Assembly: GCF_947242115.1 (NCBI RefSeq)
Contig: NC_074726.1
Location: 4,234,451-4,298,450, forward strand
DNA: 64,000 nt
Reading direction: 5' to 3'
Origin: Biomphalaria glabrata
Taxonomy: Eukaryota; Mollusca; Gastropoda; Planorbidae
Part shown: positions 11,409 to 21,155 of the stretch, in pieces
Numbering within the stretch: position 1 is the first letter of the stretch
Layout of the letters: the number at the start of each line of letters is the position of its first letter
The notes under the pieces: generated by a model
What the model was told of the DNA's origin: nothing
Databases searched by the model: none
Seen by the model: only the letters and a program-made list of their open reading frames with translations
Translations under genes and position numbers: made by a program

Positions 11409-12405
11409 TCGATCTGGGATTAGTTAAGTAACCGAAAACATTTAGAAAACGTTTACTTGGCTATTATCTTGTTGGTTGAATTAATCACCGAGGGAAGAAA
11501 GTCGTCTACGTCTTGCACTCTTTACGTTACACATTGACCACAAAATTAAAACAAGGGCCATCATTAATGTCATGTTTAAATGAGCTATTTGATAACCTTT
11601 TTGAAAGGCGATTTGAAGATCGGAATGGGGTCAGATAAGGTAGAGTCGCCATTCTGAAACGTTTGTGTCGAGACATTGGCGGCACTGGAACAGAAGGAGA
11701 GGATGAGTGGGACAAAGAAAGCAGCAAAGGTATATTGCCGTAACAGACTTTCAATCTAGCTAGTGTCATGCATCAATAAAGTAGAGCTTTAACTATGATA
11801 GATTTAGTCGTCATGGGTCTCAATTGAATGCTAACTAAATAAATAAGAATTGAGCTATAATTTGAACAAGATCTCAATGCCTGGCAGGTGATCTTATCTA
11901 TTCTTCTTTATCACCGCTAATTAGTTGCCGCTTTGTTTCTATTATTAAATCCTAGAGTGAAAGTCTACTACTATCTTGTTAGTAAAATTAGTTTGTGTCA
12001 CAAGCTGAAGAGTTTAGAAAATTTGATTCTGCAGAGCTGAAAAATGAAAAAAAAAATTATAATTATCAAATACATTTTAACAAACAGAGCATATTACCAC
12101 TTCCTTTATATTGCTCACCGGATACTCCAAAATGCTGAGCTATTCTGGTTTTTCTGCCATATATGAAAATCTCCAATAGTGTAAATAATCGTTAAAAATA
12201 TGCTAAAATTATTCAACTAACTTTATTCATGAACTTAAAAGCTTTTTTTTAGAGCGAAACAAAAGGTTACATAATTACACAAATATTCACATGTATTTCA
12301 AATTTGCATTCATATTTTTATATTTTGTGACACGAACAATTTTTTTTTTTTTTACCATTGGTCAATGGAAAGAGACACACTGCTGTTCTAATACTAACAT
12401 TAGCT
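11409..12405. other. No gene seen; 5' flank of the Ser/Lys-rich gene
   Basis: AT-rich. A T14 tract at 12341-12353 and ACATTAG just before the ATG could belong to an upstream intron end. No defined promoter element. Confidence 0.4.
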
Positions 12406-12954
12406 ATGGATAAAACAAAAGCTAAAACCAAGCAACGTTTAACTGGAGGAAACAAAAAAGGAGCTAAACCTCAAGCCAGCAAGAAACGATGCCAAACCAA
12501 ATCGAATGAGAAGACTTGCCAACGTTCACTGAAATCTCGAAGAATTAGTTCCCCTAGTAGCAGCAGCAGCAGCAGTTCATCCTACTCAAGCGACAGCGAC
12601 ACTGACTGTAGCTCTGATAGTTACAGCTCCAGTGACTCTTTTTGTACCACCTGCTCCAGTGATTGTGACTGCTCTCACTGTATGACTCCAAGTGACAGTT
12701 CATCTTATACCTCATCAAGTTACTCATCCGATACATCTTCCTCTGATGATGACCACTGCTGTAAACGAAACTGCAAGCATCCTAAAAGGAAAACAGTGAG
12801 CAAGAATGTCTGCGGAAAATCTAAAGGTACCACTCCAAAGAAAGTCAAAAAGACAACAAAGAAATGTGGGGCACCTCCTAAGGCTGGTCGAAAGACAGCC
12901 GGCAGAAAACCAGCCAAGACGACCAAAAAGAAATGCGGTGCTTCGAGAAAATGA
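12406..12954 (+). CDS. Basic-acidic-basic Ser/Asp/Cys- and Lys-rich protein
   Basis: Open frame of 182 residues. The first ATG is at 12406, with G at -3 and G at +4; the frame extends upstream only without an ATG. There are three zones. Residues 1 to about 47 are Lys/Arg/Gln-rich. Residues about 48 to 118 are Ser/Asp/Tyr/Cys-rich, with a nine-Ser run and SSDSDTD-like acidic clusters suited to CK2-type phosphorylation. The remainder is Lys-rich, with repeats like KKCGAPPKAGRK and KKKCGASRK that resemble histone-H1 or protamine-like tails. I count 14 cysteines. Composition suggests a nuclear DNA-binding protein, perhaps a sperm nuclear basic or chromatin protein. A phosphorylated matrix or adhesive protein is an alternative, but no signal peptide is visible from this ATG. 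Poly(A) signals ATTAAA (13074) and AATAAA (13328) follow. It lies between the two Gly/His paralogs on the same strand. No family is recognised. Confidence 0.62.
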   Translation: MDKTKAKTKQRLTGGNKKGAKPQASKKRCQTKSNEKTCQRSLKSRRISSPSSSSSSSSSYSSDSDTDCSSDSYSSSDSFCTTCSSDCDCSHCMTPSDSSSYTSSSYSSDTSSSDDDHCCKRNCKHPKRKTVSKNVCGKSKGTTPKKVKKTTKKCGAPPKAGRKTAGRKPAKTTKKKCGASRK

Positions 12955-13327
12955 AAAGTATTTTTCATGCTTTACATTTCAGTCGTTAGTTAAAATGTTC
13001 TCTAGATTTTTACTTTAAAATTTGTTCTAATGTTTAATTGATGTATATTTTGCTTTTACAAAAATAATGGACAATTAAAATGGATGTGAAGATTTGTACT
13101 TATTCGTACATTTAGCTATTAATGGCTTTATACGATTGTATATGCTAGAGATATTTTGCTTTTGTATTTTGTCCACAACATACACTCATGGATCAGCAGA
13201 GTTACCTTTGTACCTTTGTACACATATTTACACACTTATTAGTTTTACATAACTTAAAGAAAATTTTAACATTTGTTAATGTTATTTGTTAGTCTTGAAA
13301 AAAAAATGTAACCTGAAAACTTATTTT

Positions 13328-13333
13328 AATAAA
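13328..13333 (+). terminator. Candidate poly(A) signal for the Ser/Lys-rich gene
   Basis: AATAAA 374 bases after the TGA at 12954. The variant ATTAAA at 13074 is an alternative nearer the stop. Confidence 0.45.
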
Positions 13334-13520
13334 TGTTTCTCATTCAGCATAACATCATAGGGTTACAATTGCATGCCTATGAAATTTCAATAAAATATTT
13401 TTCCAATGCCAACAACTTATAAAAAAAAAAAAAACAACAACAACAACAATTTTTTGTGTTGATTATACGCTTTGTGGTACGTAACAACAGTTTCATGAAT
13501 TCAATCACTCCAATAAAAAC

Positions 13521-13976
13521 ATTTATACTTCTTGGTACCTTTGGGCTTCCATAGGAAATAAGGACGGATGCTTTCGAAAGAATCCCAATAACTTCGTTCG
13601 TCAACAACAGTGGACAATGGACAACCCAGTGATCGTCAAGTTTGGACAGTTTATGAATAATTTTAACGTGAACTGTTGTGTAAACCGTAAACTTACGGTA
13701 GTGTCTTATGTGTTGTTGGCAAGGTAATCTCTTCAGTATTGAATAATCATTTATATTTCTTGGAATCTTTGGGATTCCATAGGAAATAATGACAGATCCA
13801 TCCGAAAGAATCCCAAAAACTTCGTTTCTCTACAGCAAAGGACAATGGACAACCCAGTGATCGTCAAGTTTGGACAGTTTATGAACAATTTTAACGTAAA
13901 CTGTTGTGTACACCGTAAACTTATGTTAATGTCTGATGTGTTGTTGGCAAGGTAATCTCTTCAGTATTGAATAAAA
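13521..13976. repeat. Tandem duplication, 228-bp unit, two copies
   Basis: Copies at 13521-13748 and 13749-13976 share CCATAGGAAATAA, GACAATGGACAACCCAGTGA, TCGTCAAGTTTGGACAGTTT and TTGGCAAGGTAATCTCTTCA. They are roughly 85-90% alike by eye and lie just downstream of the Ser/Lys-rich gene. Confidence 0.9.
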
Positions 13977-14938
13977 AATAATACTTATAAATGTTTCGGA
14001 TGTGCCTTAGTGAAGATTATTACATCCTAGCCCAAACCTCCTCAGAACGGTGGGGGATTGCTGCCTGCAGTTTTAGAAACCGGTACCATCACGCAAATCG
14101 AACGACAGAATAGAGCGCAAACAGCTCGACTAGGTAGCCATTCTGGAGTAAACTTATAAAATGATGACGTCAAAATTCCCTCATGAATGGAAGCATCGAC
14201 AATCCATTTATACGAATGCATGCATGCAGTTACCGCATAGTCGACTGCTTTCAAAACAATTTGACTCGATCAATATGTAGGCCTAGGTCAAGCAGGCAAC
14301 CCTTTAAACCAGAGCATAAATTTTGTTTTACAGGCATTAGTTTGAGTCCTAAAGTGAAGAAAGAAGTCTCTTGCACCTTTAAATGAGGTCAAACGTCTTC
14401 AGTCGCCCCAGCAACACATCAACACGACCTGAATCTTCTAGGGTGGAGTAAACAAGGGCCCAGACATAATAAAATAGGGGGTGTAATCATCAATAGATAT
14501 TATGGATCATTTATTTACAATGTCGGCCGAGTTATTGAACATAGGGTATAAATTGTTTCTCATTTATCTAGTGTTTCATACGATCGACTCTGTTGTGGTA
14601 TAGACCACTACGTCAAGGTTTCAATTTATTTTTGTAAGTTGATGCTTATACAAATTTGAAAGTGTTTGTATTATTCTGTGAGTTTATGATTAAGATTATA
14701 TTACCGTTACGTATTAATTATTTCACTTAGGCCAATTCTTTATTTTGGTTCATAAATCGGACAGGCTATTTTTTTAAATAGACATGCAATTATAATTTTG
14801 CTGTATAGACTTATCTTAGACTTGTCTTCGTTTTCGCTTTATCAATTTTTGTTTCAATATCGGTCTATACTGTTATCGATTTTAGCAGTTCACATAATGA
14901 TTGATTAGTTAATTGATGATGTTTCTTTCTTCCGTATG
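13977..14938. other. No supported gene; 5' flank of paralog B
   Basis: Ordinary AT-rich sequence. An upstream exon of paralog B could lie here or further back, but I cannot pick one. Confidence 0.4.
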
Positions 14939-14962
14939 TAGAAAGAGAAAGTAAAAAAAAAA

Positions 14963-17900
14963 ATGGGGTGTGGCCAGTCTGCGCTGAGTAAGTAACAGTT
15001 TGTTTTTCGTACATACATTAACTGTAACTGTTTTCGGCCTAGTTTAGTTCTTCCAATTATAAAATTTTGTTCAGTGTTAAATGTATGTCTTAGCTAACAA
15101 TTTCATGTAATAGAAATATAGCTTGGCGTCATTTTTGAAGGGATGAACTTACAATGTATCTCAATGCAGCGCAGCTAATCCAGTATCACATGTAGTCAAG
15201 AAGTAAAGGTATCCCTTTCAGATCTTATCTTATCTTATCTAATACAGACGTTACTTCAAAAAAGAAGATGATTACGTCCTACGCGTCATGCATTTAGTCA
15301 TGCATATTAACCAATGACTTAAATTCAGCCAAGTCACTGGTTTTCCTGGCTAGCTCAGGCAACCCATTCCATGCTCTAATAGCACTAGGGAAGAAGGAGT
15401 GTTTGTACAAATTTGTCCTAGCATATGGGACGAGGAATGTGCCTTTATCTTTGTGTCTTTCAGAGTATTTTATTAAATTTTGTTTTTGATCTTGACGAGG
15501 GTGTCATATGGCTAGCACAACGACCAAGTGTCTTTACTTCTATTTACATACTGGCAAGTACCCAGTAGATAGGTAAACTCAGGCAGAGAGGGGGGGGGTG
15601 CGTCCATAAAAATTCAAAAGTTTAATTCCCTGTCATCACAGCGGTTCAAATCCGAGATCCCTCTAAACAGGAGCCAAGGGCTTCACCACTAGGCCACCAT
15701 GACGTTCACATGTAGGTGTTTGTGAAATGTCAAAGTAGTAACAGTTTTTTAATTGAAGATCAATTGTACAAAATAAGGCTTAAATTCTGTTTACTCTCAT
15801 AAGGGGCTTTGTGACCTGTGGTAAAACGCTTGATTTCTTAACTGAAGGATCTCGGGTTCCAATATCGTTGAAGACTAGGATTTTGAACTTCGGACTAAAA
15901 CAGTAGCGGCCCTAGGGGGAGGCAAGTAGGGTAACCCTCCCAGGCCCCGTGCCTGATTGGGGACTAGCGATCATAGATTTCCTTGTCACCTTCTGCTACG
16001 CAATACAGATCAGTTCTCAAAGTTCTCATTAACTAGGACTTGTTACTTAATATTTTGGAAGCTTCCCCGGCATCTATGGTACCAATTACCATGCAAGCTC
16101 TTAACAGGACATTTTTGGTTTCAAACACCGTTCGATTGAGGTAAAGACAGCATCTTATGACCTGTCGATTCTTTGAAGCTATCATTGTTTAACAGTTCAC
16201 CTTGACATCAATAAAAACAAGGAGCCGGAAGCGACAAATTAATCTCGTTTATTTCATAAATAAAGACACCCAATCGGATTTGAATAGGAAAACGCGATGA
16301 AGTTTGAACCAGCTGTGAGGCTATAATTATTTCTACATGAAAGAATCATAGTCAGTTATAGTGATGTAAAATCAATAAAATTTTTGAAAAATTGATTTTA
16401 TAATGAAAATTAAAAATAAATATATAATGTTTTCTTGATTTTCGAAAGATGATACGTTTAGAGACCGAACGCGAAATTAAATTTTTCACGGTATTTAATT
16501 TTTTATATGTACACTATTTCAGAGTACGAACAGTATCACTAGACATCCCCTTTAATCAACTGTAGCTCCTATCCCACACATTGTTCTTAAAAGAACACTT
16601 TCAAGAACCAAATAGTTGCTTAGGCGGGCACAGACGCATTCAGTCACGGAACTTTCCAGGCTTGTCGCTTCGCACTAATAATAATATTCTGTATCTTCTC
16701 TCACGATGCACTGTCGGAATACCGAAGCCACATTGATGTTCTTTAAGAACAATGTGTGCGATATGAGCTTCAGTTGTCCCTTGACAAGGTTGCAGCTGGG
16801 GCTGTTTAGCCTTTGGAAATACTGCATTCCTCAATAATCTTCGGACTCGAAAACAAGTCTTATTGTTTTAGTTAGTTCCACGTTCATATCGACTGCTGTG
16901 CCTTGGTCAGTGGTCTATGCTCGCCGCTCTTAATGCAGTCATTGAAGGCAATTAAATCCAAGGCAAAACACAGAGAGGAAGGGAGAAAGGCGGTTAACAG
17001 ATCTTGTGTGCTGCCCCAACGGTTCAACAGGCTAAGGGATAAAGGTGAAGGTTACATAACTAATCGATCAATAAAAAAAATCGATGACTCTAGTGTGAGA
17101 ATAGGACTGAAGACTTCTTTAAACACACTTCTGGCATCAGCGGTCGTAAATATTTCTGTTCTAACAAGGGTGATAATGCTTAGCAAGGAAATATTTATTT
17201 ACTTATCCTTGTTTTATTAATAGTTGGTATGTAATAAAAACATCTATAGAAATGTACATCTAAAGGCTATTGATATGAGTATGAAATTTGTCGTAAGCCA
17301 CAGAAACTCTTAGTGACTATAGATAGAATGATAGGAGAACAGGTTGAAACTAAACAGAATCGCATTCAAGATACCAAGAAACACAAACTAACGCGTTATA
17401 TCACCTATGTATTCATAAAACTAGTAAAGAAGCAATAAATTGAAAGATCCTTATATCGAGTTCTAGACTTCGATCTAGACTTATAGATCTAGAGATAGAC
17501 TTAGACAAAGACTTCGATCTTCAATCTAGATTTAGATCTAAAAGTAGTTCAGATCTATGTCTAGTTTCTATCACAAATGACAATGGAGATATTAAGGGGA
17601 ATGTCCTATTTAAGTCATTTGTACCGAATTGTAGCTTAAAGTAGGTCGAGAATTATTATTTTTTCGTGTTGCCAATTTATCTAATTTTGTTAGAAGAATA
17701 CATCTTTTGAGTTTCTCTTTCTTACATGTAAAATGTTATTAATTTTGAATGTATGGATAAAGTTAATAATTATTATTTTTTTAAAATATAAATGTGCGCT
17801 AAACGAATATATGGAGATGATGTGGCTGAGGGGTAAAGCACTTGGAACCGGAAGTCCCATGTTCGAATCCTGGTGAAGACTCTAGGTGGACCACTTCGGG

Positions 17901-19142
17901 GGCCGATGTTGAGTTTGTGTTTCCACACAAACTATCTTTGTAACCTTGTTTTTATTGATTCCTGTTTCAGCTTGATCCGAGAATGAGTGTGGGAGAAATA
18001 AAATGCACAAACTTTTTACCAGACAGACAGACAGAGCGAGTTGATATAAGCTTTGTAAATAGTTTGCAGGACAACAAAAATATGCTGTGAAATAAATCAA
18101 AGTGGACAATAAATAATTACTGTTCAATAGACTAATGAACAATGACCCCAATACCTTGTCCCGTTTTTCTTGTGAGATTCTAGATGAATACGTCAGTCCT
18201 AACTCTGAGTAAGAATTTTCTCTCTTTTTGGTGAGCTGCGTGTTTATTTATTAAAATATCTTTACGAGGACTTTCAAGTGACCGCATATTTTGATCATGG
18301 CTCTATGAATACACAGATTGACCTGGCCAGTTCCTTAGCGGGAAGTAATGCAGTCAAGCGTGACAATAAGATTCCATCTGCGTGGAAAATTGCCTATGAT
18401 TATACATGTAGCAAAGGTTGCCGAACCTATGGAAAGCTACGACTTTAGACTTGTATTACTTATTTCAATTGCATCTAAATTCTTAGAATAACGTGATTAA
18501 CGTTAATAATAAATTATTTTTCTACAGTTTTAGATTCGTGACAATTTGCGTGCCAAATAGAAAGGGTGTAGTGATACCAAAAAAAAATGTTAATAGATTT
18601 CTCATTGGCTTTCAATACAATACAAATGTTTATTCGTTTTGAAAAAAAAAGGCAAGCAATAAAGATCTGTATTATATTTTATACTATTTTTATTTGATTT
18701 TATTTATATTTTGTTCCTATATTATTCCAGCGCTAAAAAGTTCCTTACTCGTGTAATGGGAATATGTCGTTGTGCTTGTTATTCAATATCATAGTAAGTC
18801 CTTTGCACTAAAACTAATGACTGAAGAGACCAACTACTTTTATTTAAACTATTTTTATTGCAGTTTTGTAATGTTGCTTCCCTGTTCTATTCCAATTAAT
18901 TATTGATCTCTCCACCTACCCTAAACACTGAGTAACTGCTATTATATGCTCTTAATCTTAGATTTTAATTGTAGCCCTACTTTAAAACTATAACTTTTTT
19001 TTTTTAACCAGAGAGCATGGGATGTCACCCTGGCCAAGGTCACGGAAAAGGTCACGGTCAAGGTCACGGGCATGGCAGACGAGGCTCTAACGATTCAAAA
19101 GGAAGCCATGGCAAAGGTCGAGGCAGAAAAGGCAGCCATTAA
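14963..19142 (+). CDS. Small Gly/His/Lys-rich protein, two exons (paralog B)
   Basis: Paralog of the gene at 6870. The exon-1 coding part is 14963-14987 (MGCGQSAL), with a GTAAGT donor at 14988. Exon 2 is 19012-19142 after a T-rich tract ending AACCAG. The intron is 4024 bp, phase 1, at the same codon as in paralog A (a Lys spans both junctions). The product is 51 residues: MGCGQSAL, K, then SMGCHPGQGHGKGHGQGHG, the shared block GRRGSNDSKGSHGKG and RGRKGSH. An in-frame TAG at 14939-14941 closes the genomic frame upstream. That TAG also ends a pyrimidine tract and could be a splice acceptor; an exon starting at 14942 would add KEKVKKK before MGCG, like the basic stretch before MGCG in paralog A. 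AATAAA lies at 19423. The intron is filled with LINE, SINE and MITE copies. Function unknown. Confidence 0.72.
15204..15222 (-). mobile_element. SINE family 1 end, cut off by a LINE
   Basis: TATCCCTTTCAGATC resembles the CCCCTTTCAGACC end of reverse SINE copies. It abuts the LINE at 15221; the rest of the SINE resumes at 15490. Confidence 0.4.
15221..15489 (-). mobile_element. LINE 3' end, CTTAT-tailed family
   Basis: Reverse orientation. It begins with the GATCTTATCTTATCTTATCT tail, then the reverse complement of the 3' UTR and ORF end seen at 5463-5850. GATCTT occurs at both edges, a possible short target duplication. Lies in the intron of paralog B. Confidence 0.8.
15490..15702 (-). mobile_element. 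SINE family 1, partial
   Basis: Body block ACGAGGGTGTCATATGGC, then a degraded middle and a B-box region near 15645. It carries an internal G10 run and is separated from its outer end by the LINE at 15221-15489. Confidence 0.65.
15799..15895 (+). mobile_element. SINE family 1, head only
   Basis: A-box-like GTGGTAAAACGCTTGATTTC and B-box-like CTCGGGTTCCAATATC followed by GAAGACTAGGATTTT. The rest is missing. Confidence 0.6.
15896..16556. other. Intron of paralog B; nothing recognised
   Basis: AT-rich with no recognisable element. Confidence 0.4.
16557..16776. mobile_element. MITE candidate with about 36-bp inverted ends
   Basis: The left arm reads CAACTGTAGCTCCTATCCCA and the right end, reverse-complemented, CAACTGAAGCTCATATCGCA; both continue with CACATTGTTCTTAAA. 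The interior is about 145 bp. No clear target duplication. In the intron of paralog B. Confidence 0.65.
16788..16870 (+). mobile_element. LINE 3'-end fragment
   Basis: Shares AGCTGGGGCTG, GAATACTG-like, CATTCCTCAATAATCTT and ACTCG...ACAAG...CTTATT with the zinc-finger-ending LINE piece at 55146-55330. Confidence 0.5.
16871..17811. other. Intron of paralog B; includes AGATCT-rich patch
   Basis: 17455-17570 is dense in AGATCTAG-like words, similar to the larger zone at 40200-40990. An open stretch at 16903-17220 has no good ATG and no recognisable domain. Confidence 0.4.
17812..17890 (+). mobile_element. SINE family 1, head only
   Basis: GTGGCTGAGGGGTAAAGCAC (A box region) and CATGTTCGAATCCTGGTGAA (B box region), then a jump to a GGTGGACCAC block. 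Internally deleted. Confidence 0.6.
17945..18064 (+). repeat. Dispersed repeat R3, 3' part
   Basis: CAGCTTGATCCGAGAATGAG, GTGGGAGAAATAAAATGC, ACCAGACAGACAGACAGAGC and GAGTTGATATAAGCTTTGTA, as in the other R3 copies. In the intron of paralog B. Confidence 0.8.
18065..19011. other. Intron end of paralog B; nothing recognised
   Basis: AT-rich sequence ending in a T11 tract and the acceptor used by exon 2. Confidence 0.45.
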
Positions 19143-19422
19143 TGCACTTCCCTAGAGTTTATAATTAGCCAAAATATTCTGATCGCTGTACATAGTTCTC
19201 TTAGTAATTTAAACAAGCTTTAACCCTTTGCATGATGCATAGTCAGTATACATGGGACGCGAAACAAGTGTTGTTTCAAAAACAAAACATTCATTAAACT
19301 ATTGCATGTGGTATGTTGTTGTAATTTAAATACTAGATAATTAAAATGTACATTTGTTTTTTTCTATGTTACTTTTATTTCTTCTGAATTGTGTTCCAGT
19401 TATTGGTAGCAAAGGGGAAACA

Positions 19423-19428
19423 AATAAA
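19423..19428 (+). terminator. Candidate poly(A) signal for paralog B
   Basis: AATAAA about 280 bases after the TAA at 19142, upstream of a (GA)n tract. Confidence 0.45.
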
Positions 19429-19469
19429 TGTTTTGAGAATGTCACAGTAAATCTATTTCTGAATGCAAC

Positions 19470-19495
19470 GAGAGAGAGAGAGAGAGAGAGAGAAT

Positions 19496-19531
<36 letters not shown>
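19470..19531. repeat. (GA)n microsatellite
   Basis: GA dinucleotide run with one interruption. It directly abuts a LINE 3' end. Confidence 0.9.
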
Positions 19532-19534
<3 letters not shown>

Positions 19535-19660
19535 AGCCAGGAAAACCAATGACTTGTCAGAATTTAGGTCATTGGTTGACATGCATGACTATATGCATGA
19601 TGCGTAGGACGTAATCATCTTTTTTTTTTTTACGTCTATATTTTATAAGATAAGATAACA
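19532..19660 (+). mobile_element. LINE 3' end, CTTAT-tailed family, very short
   Basis: GCTAGCCAGGAAAACCAATG, then CATGACTATATGCATGATGC, GTAGGACGTAATCATCTT and a TAAGATAAGATAACATAAG tail. About 130 bp remain. Confidence 0.8.
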
Positions 19661-19879
19661 TAAGAAATTGCAAAGAGTAATTTTATTAACATTGCACAAT
19701 CTAGTTTTTATCTTATAAATGGAATCACCATATTGATGAAATTATTTTAAAAATCAAGCAAAACATAGTGTGTTTTTTTTTCTTAAAAGAAATGTTTACA
19801 AATGAAACAGGAACATAAAAGTTAAATGCTATTCAGGCCTAACGTTAGTTATTACAATATGCATCCATCTGTTTGAGAT

Positions 19880-20337
19880 CCCTCGAGAGAACGTAAAGGA
19901 AACTAGAATACAAAATAGAACAGTGAGATTTATAAAAGCCAACGAATACTCCAATTTGATTAGAGTAACACCATTTAAAAAAAATCACTAAACTTAGAGA
20001 CACTTCAGGACAAAAGAATAAAAAATAAAGTAGCTCTAATACATACAAAACTAAACCATAACTTACAAGTAGAAAAACGAAACCTGATGAAATGCACAGA
20101 AAGACACAAAGATAAAGGCACATTTCTTATTCCATACGCTAGAACAAATTCGTACAAGTGCGCTTTCTTCCCAAAGCCATTAGAGAATGTAATGGGTTGC
20201 CTGAATCAGCCAGTCAAATCAACGACTTGGCAGAGTTTACGTCATTGGTTAACATGCATGACAAGATGAACGCATGACACGGGTAGGACTTAATTATCTT
20301 CTTGTTTGAAATAACGTCTGTAATGTATAAGAAGATA
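19880..20337 (+). mobile_element. LINE 3' end, CTTAT-tailed family
   Basis: ORF C-terminal tail, frameshifted, with block order as at 35820-36060 (TTGATTAGAGTAACACC onward), then the 3' UTR and a TAAGAAGATAAA end. At 20340 a reverse-oriented tail piece (GACAGACGTTATTTCAAAG) follows at once. Confidence 0.75.
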
Positions 20338-20375
20338 AATGACAGACGTTATTTCAAAGAGAAGATAATTTTTTC
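20338..20375 (-). mobile_element. LINE tail fragment, reverse orientation
   Basis: ACAGACGTTATTTCAAAGAG then AAGATAATT. Only the terminal 3' UTR of the CTTAT-tailed LINE, tail-to-tail with the copy on its left. Confidence 0.55.
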
Positions 20376-21155
20376 TTTCTATTTCTTCTTTCAAAACCCC
20401 CTACGCTCATAAAATTCGGTGACAATAGTTATGTTTTACTTTTTTATTTTATTTTTGTTGTTGATGGGGGATTTAGCCTTACAGTTCATGGTGGTGATTG
20501 TAGTTTAACTTTAGTTTTTATTAGAGATGGAAAGGTTACCTCAATTACCCCCTCCCCCACCCCCGTTGGCTACGCTTACAGAATTTGGTAACTGTAGTTA
20601 CTTTTTCATTGGCAGAAAGATGGTACAACTTTGAAACTTCCATTGGTATTGGTTTCGTTATTTAGTAAAAATTAACCTTCAAATTAGTGTTTCAAAAGCA
20701 GTTTTACATGAACTCGTTCCATATATCTGCGAATGTAGACGTCCTTACGTACTTTAAAATCCTATTCGTTTAATAAATCGTGTAAACCCGTTTTAATTGT
20801 ACTTTTATATCCTTTTCAACTCGTGCTTCTTTCGTTTGTAATAGATATGAATGTATCGGCTTAACGGGTAAACCCATAAAATATAAGGCAAAAAAAAAAC
20901 ATCCAACTAATTTCTCATGCGTAAAAGGGGGTGGGGGGATTTATTTCGGGCTACGCCCATATAGAGTCTAGATGCTATAAGTACTGTTTGCATCCATGAG
21001 AATTATTAAAGTCACGTACGAAAACTGTAATTTAGTTACCGTATACTTTATTTATTAGTGTTAAGTTTGAGGTTTTGTTATCTGCGGAAGCCAGAAGATC
21101 ACTGTGTTAACTTTTTGAATCCCTTCTGTTTACAGTAGGGCGAAAGATAAAAGAA
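20376..21155. other. No gene or repeat recognised
   Basis: AT-rich with several C-rich or G-rich short runs. Confidence 0.4.

Noticed and set aside
11038-11423. Poly-Val/poly-Leu open frames
   Set aside because: Translation of a (GTT)n-type array; no flanking gene structure.
12358-12405. N-terminal extension that would give a weakly hydrophobic leader
   Set aside because: It begins at TTG, not ATG, and directly follows a T-rich tract; the ATG at 12406 has good context.
12554-12968. Minus-strand frames over the Ser/Lys-rich gene
   Set aside because: Antisense of AGC/GAC and AAA/AAG codons; no start context, and the sense frame has clear gene-like organisation and poly(A) signals.
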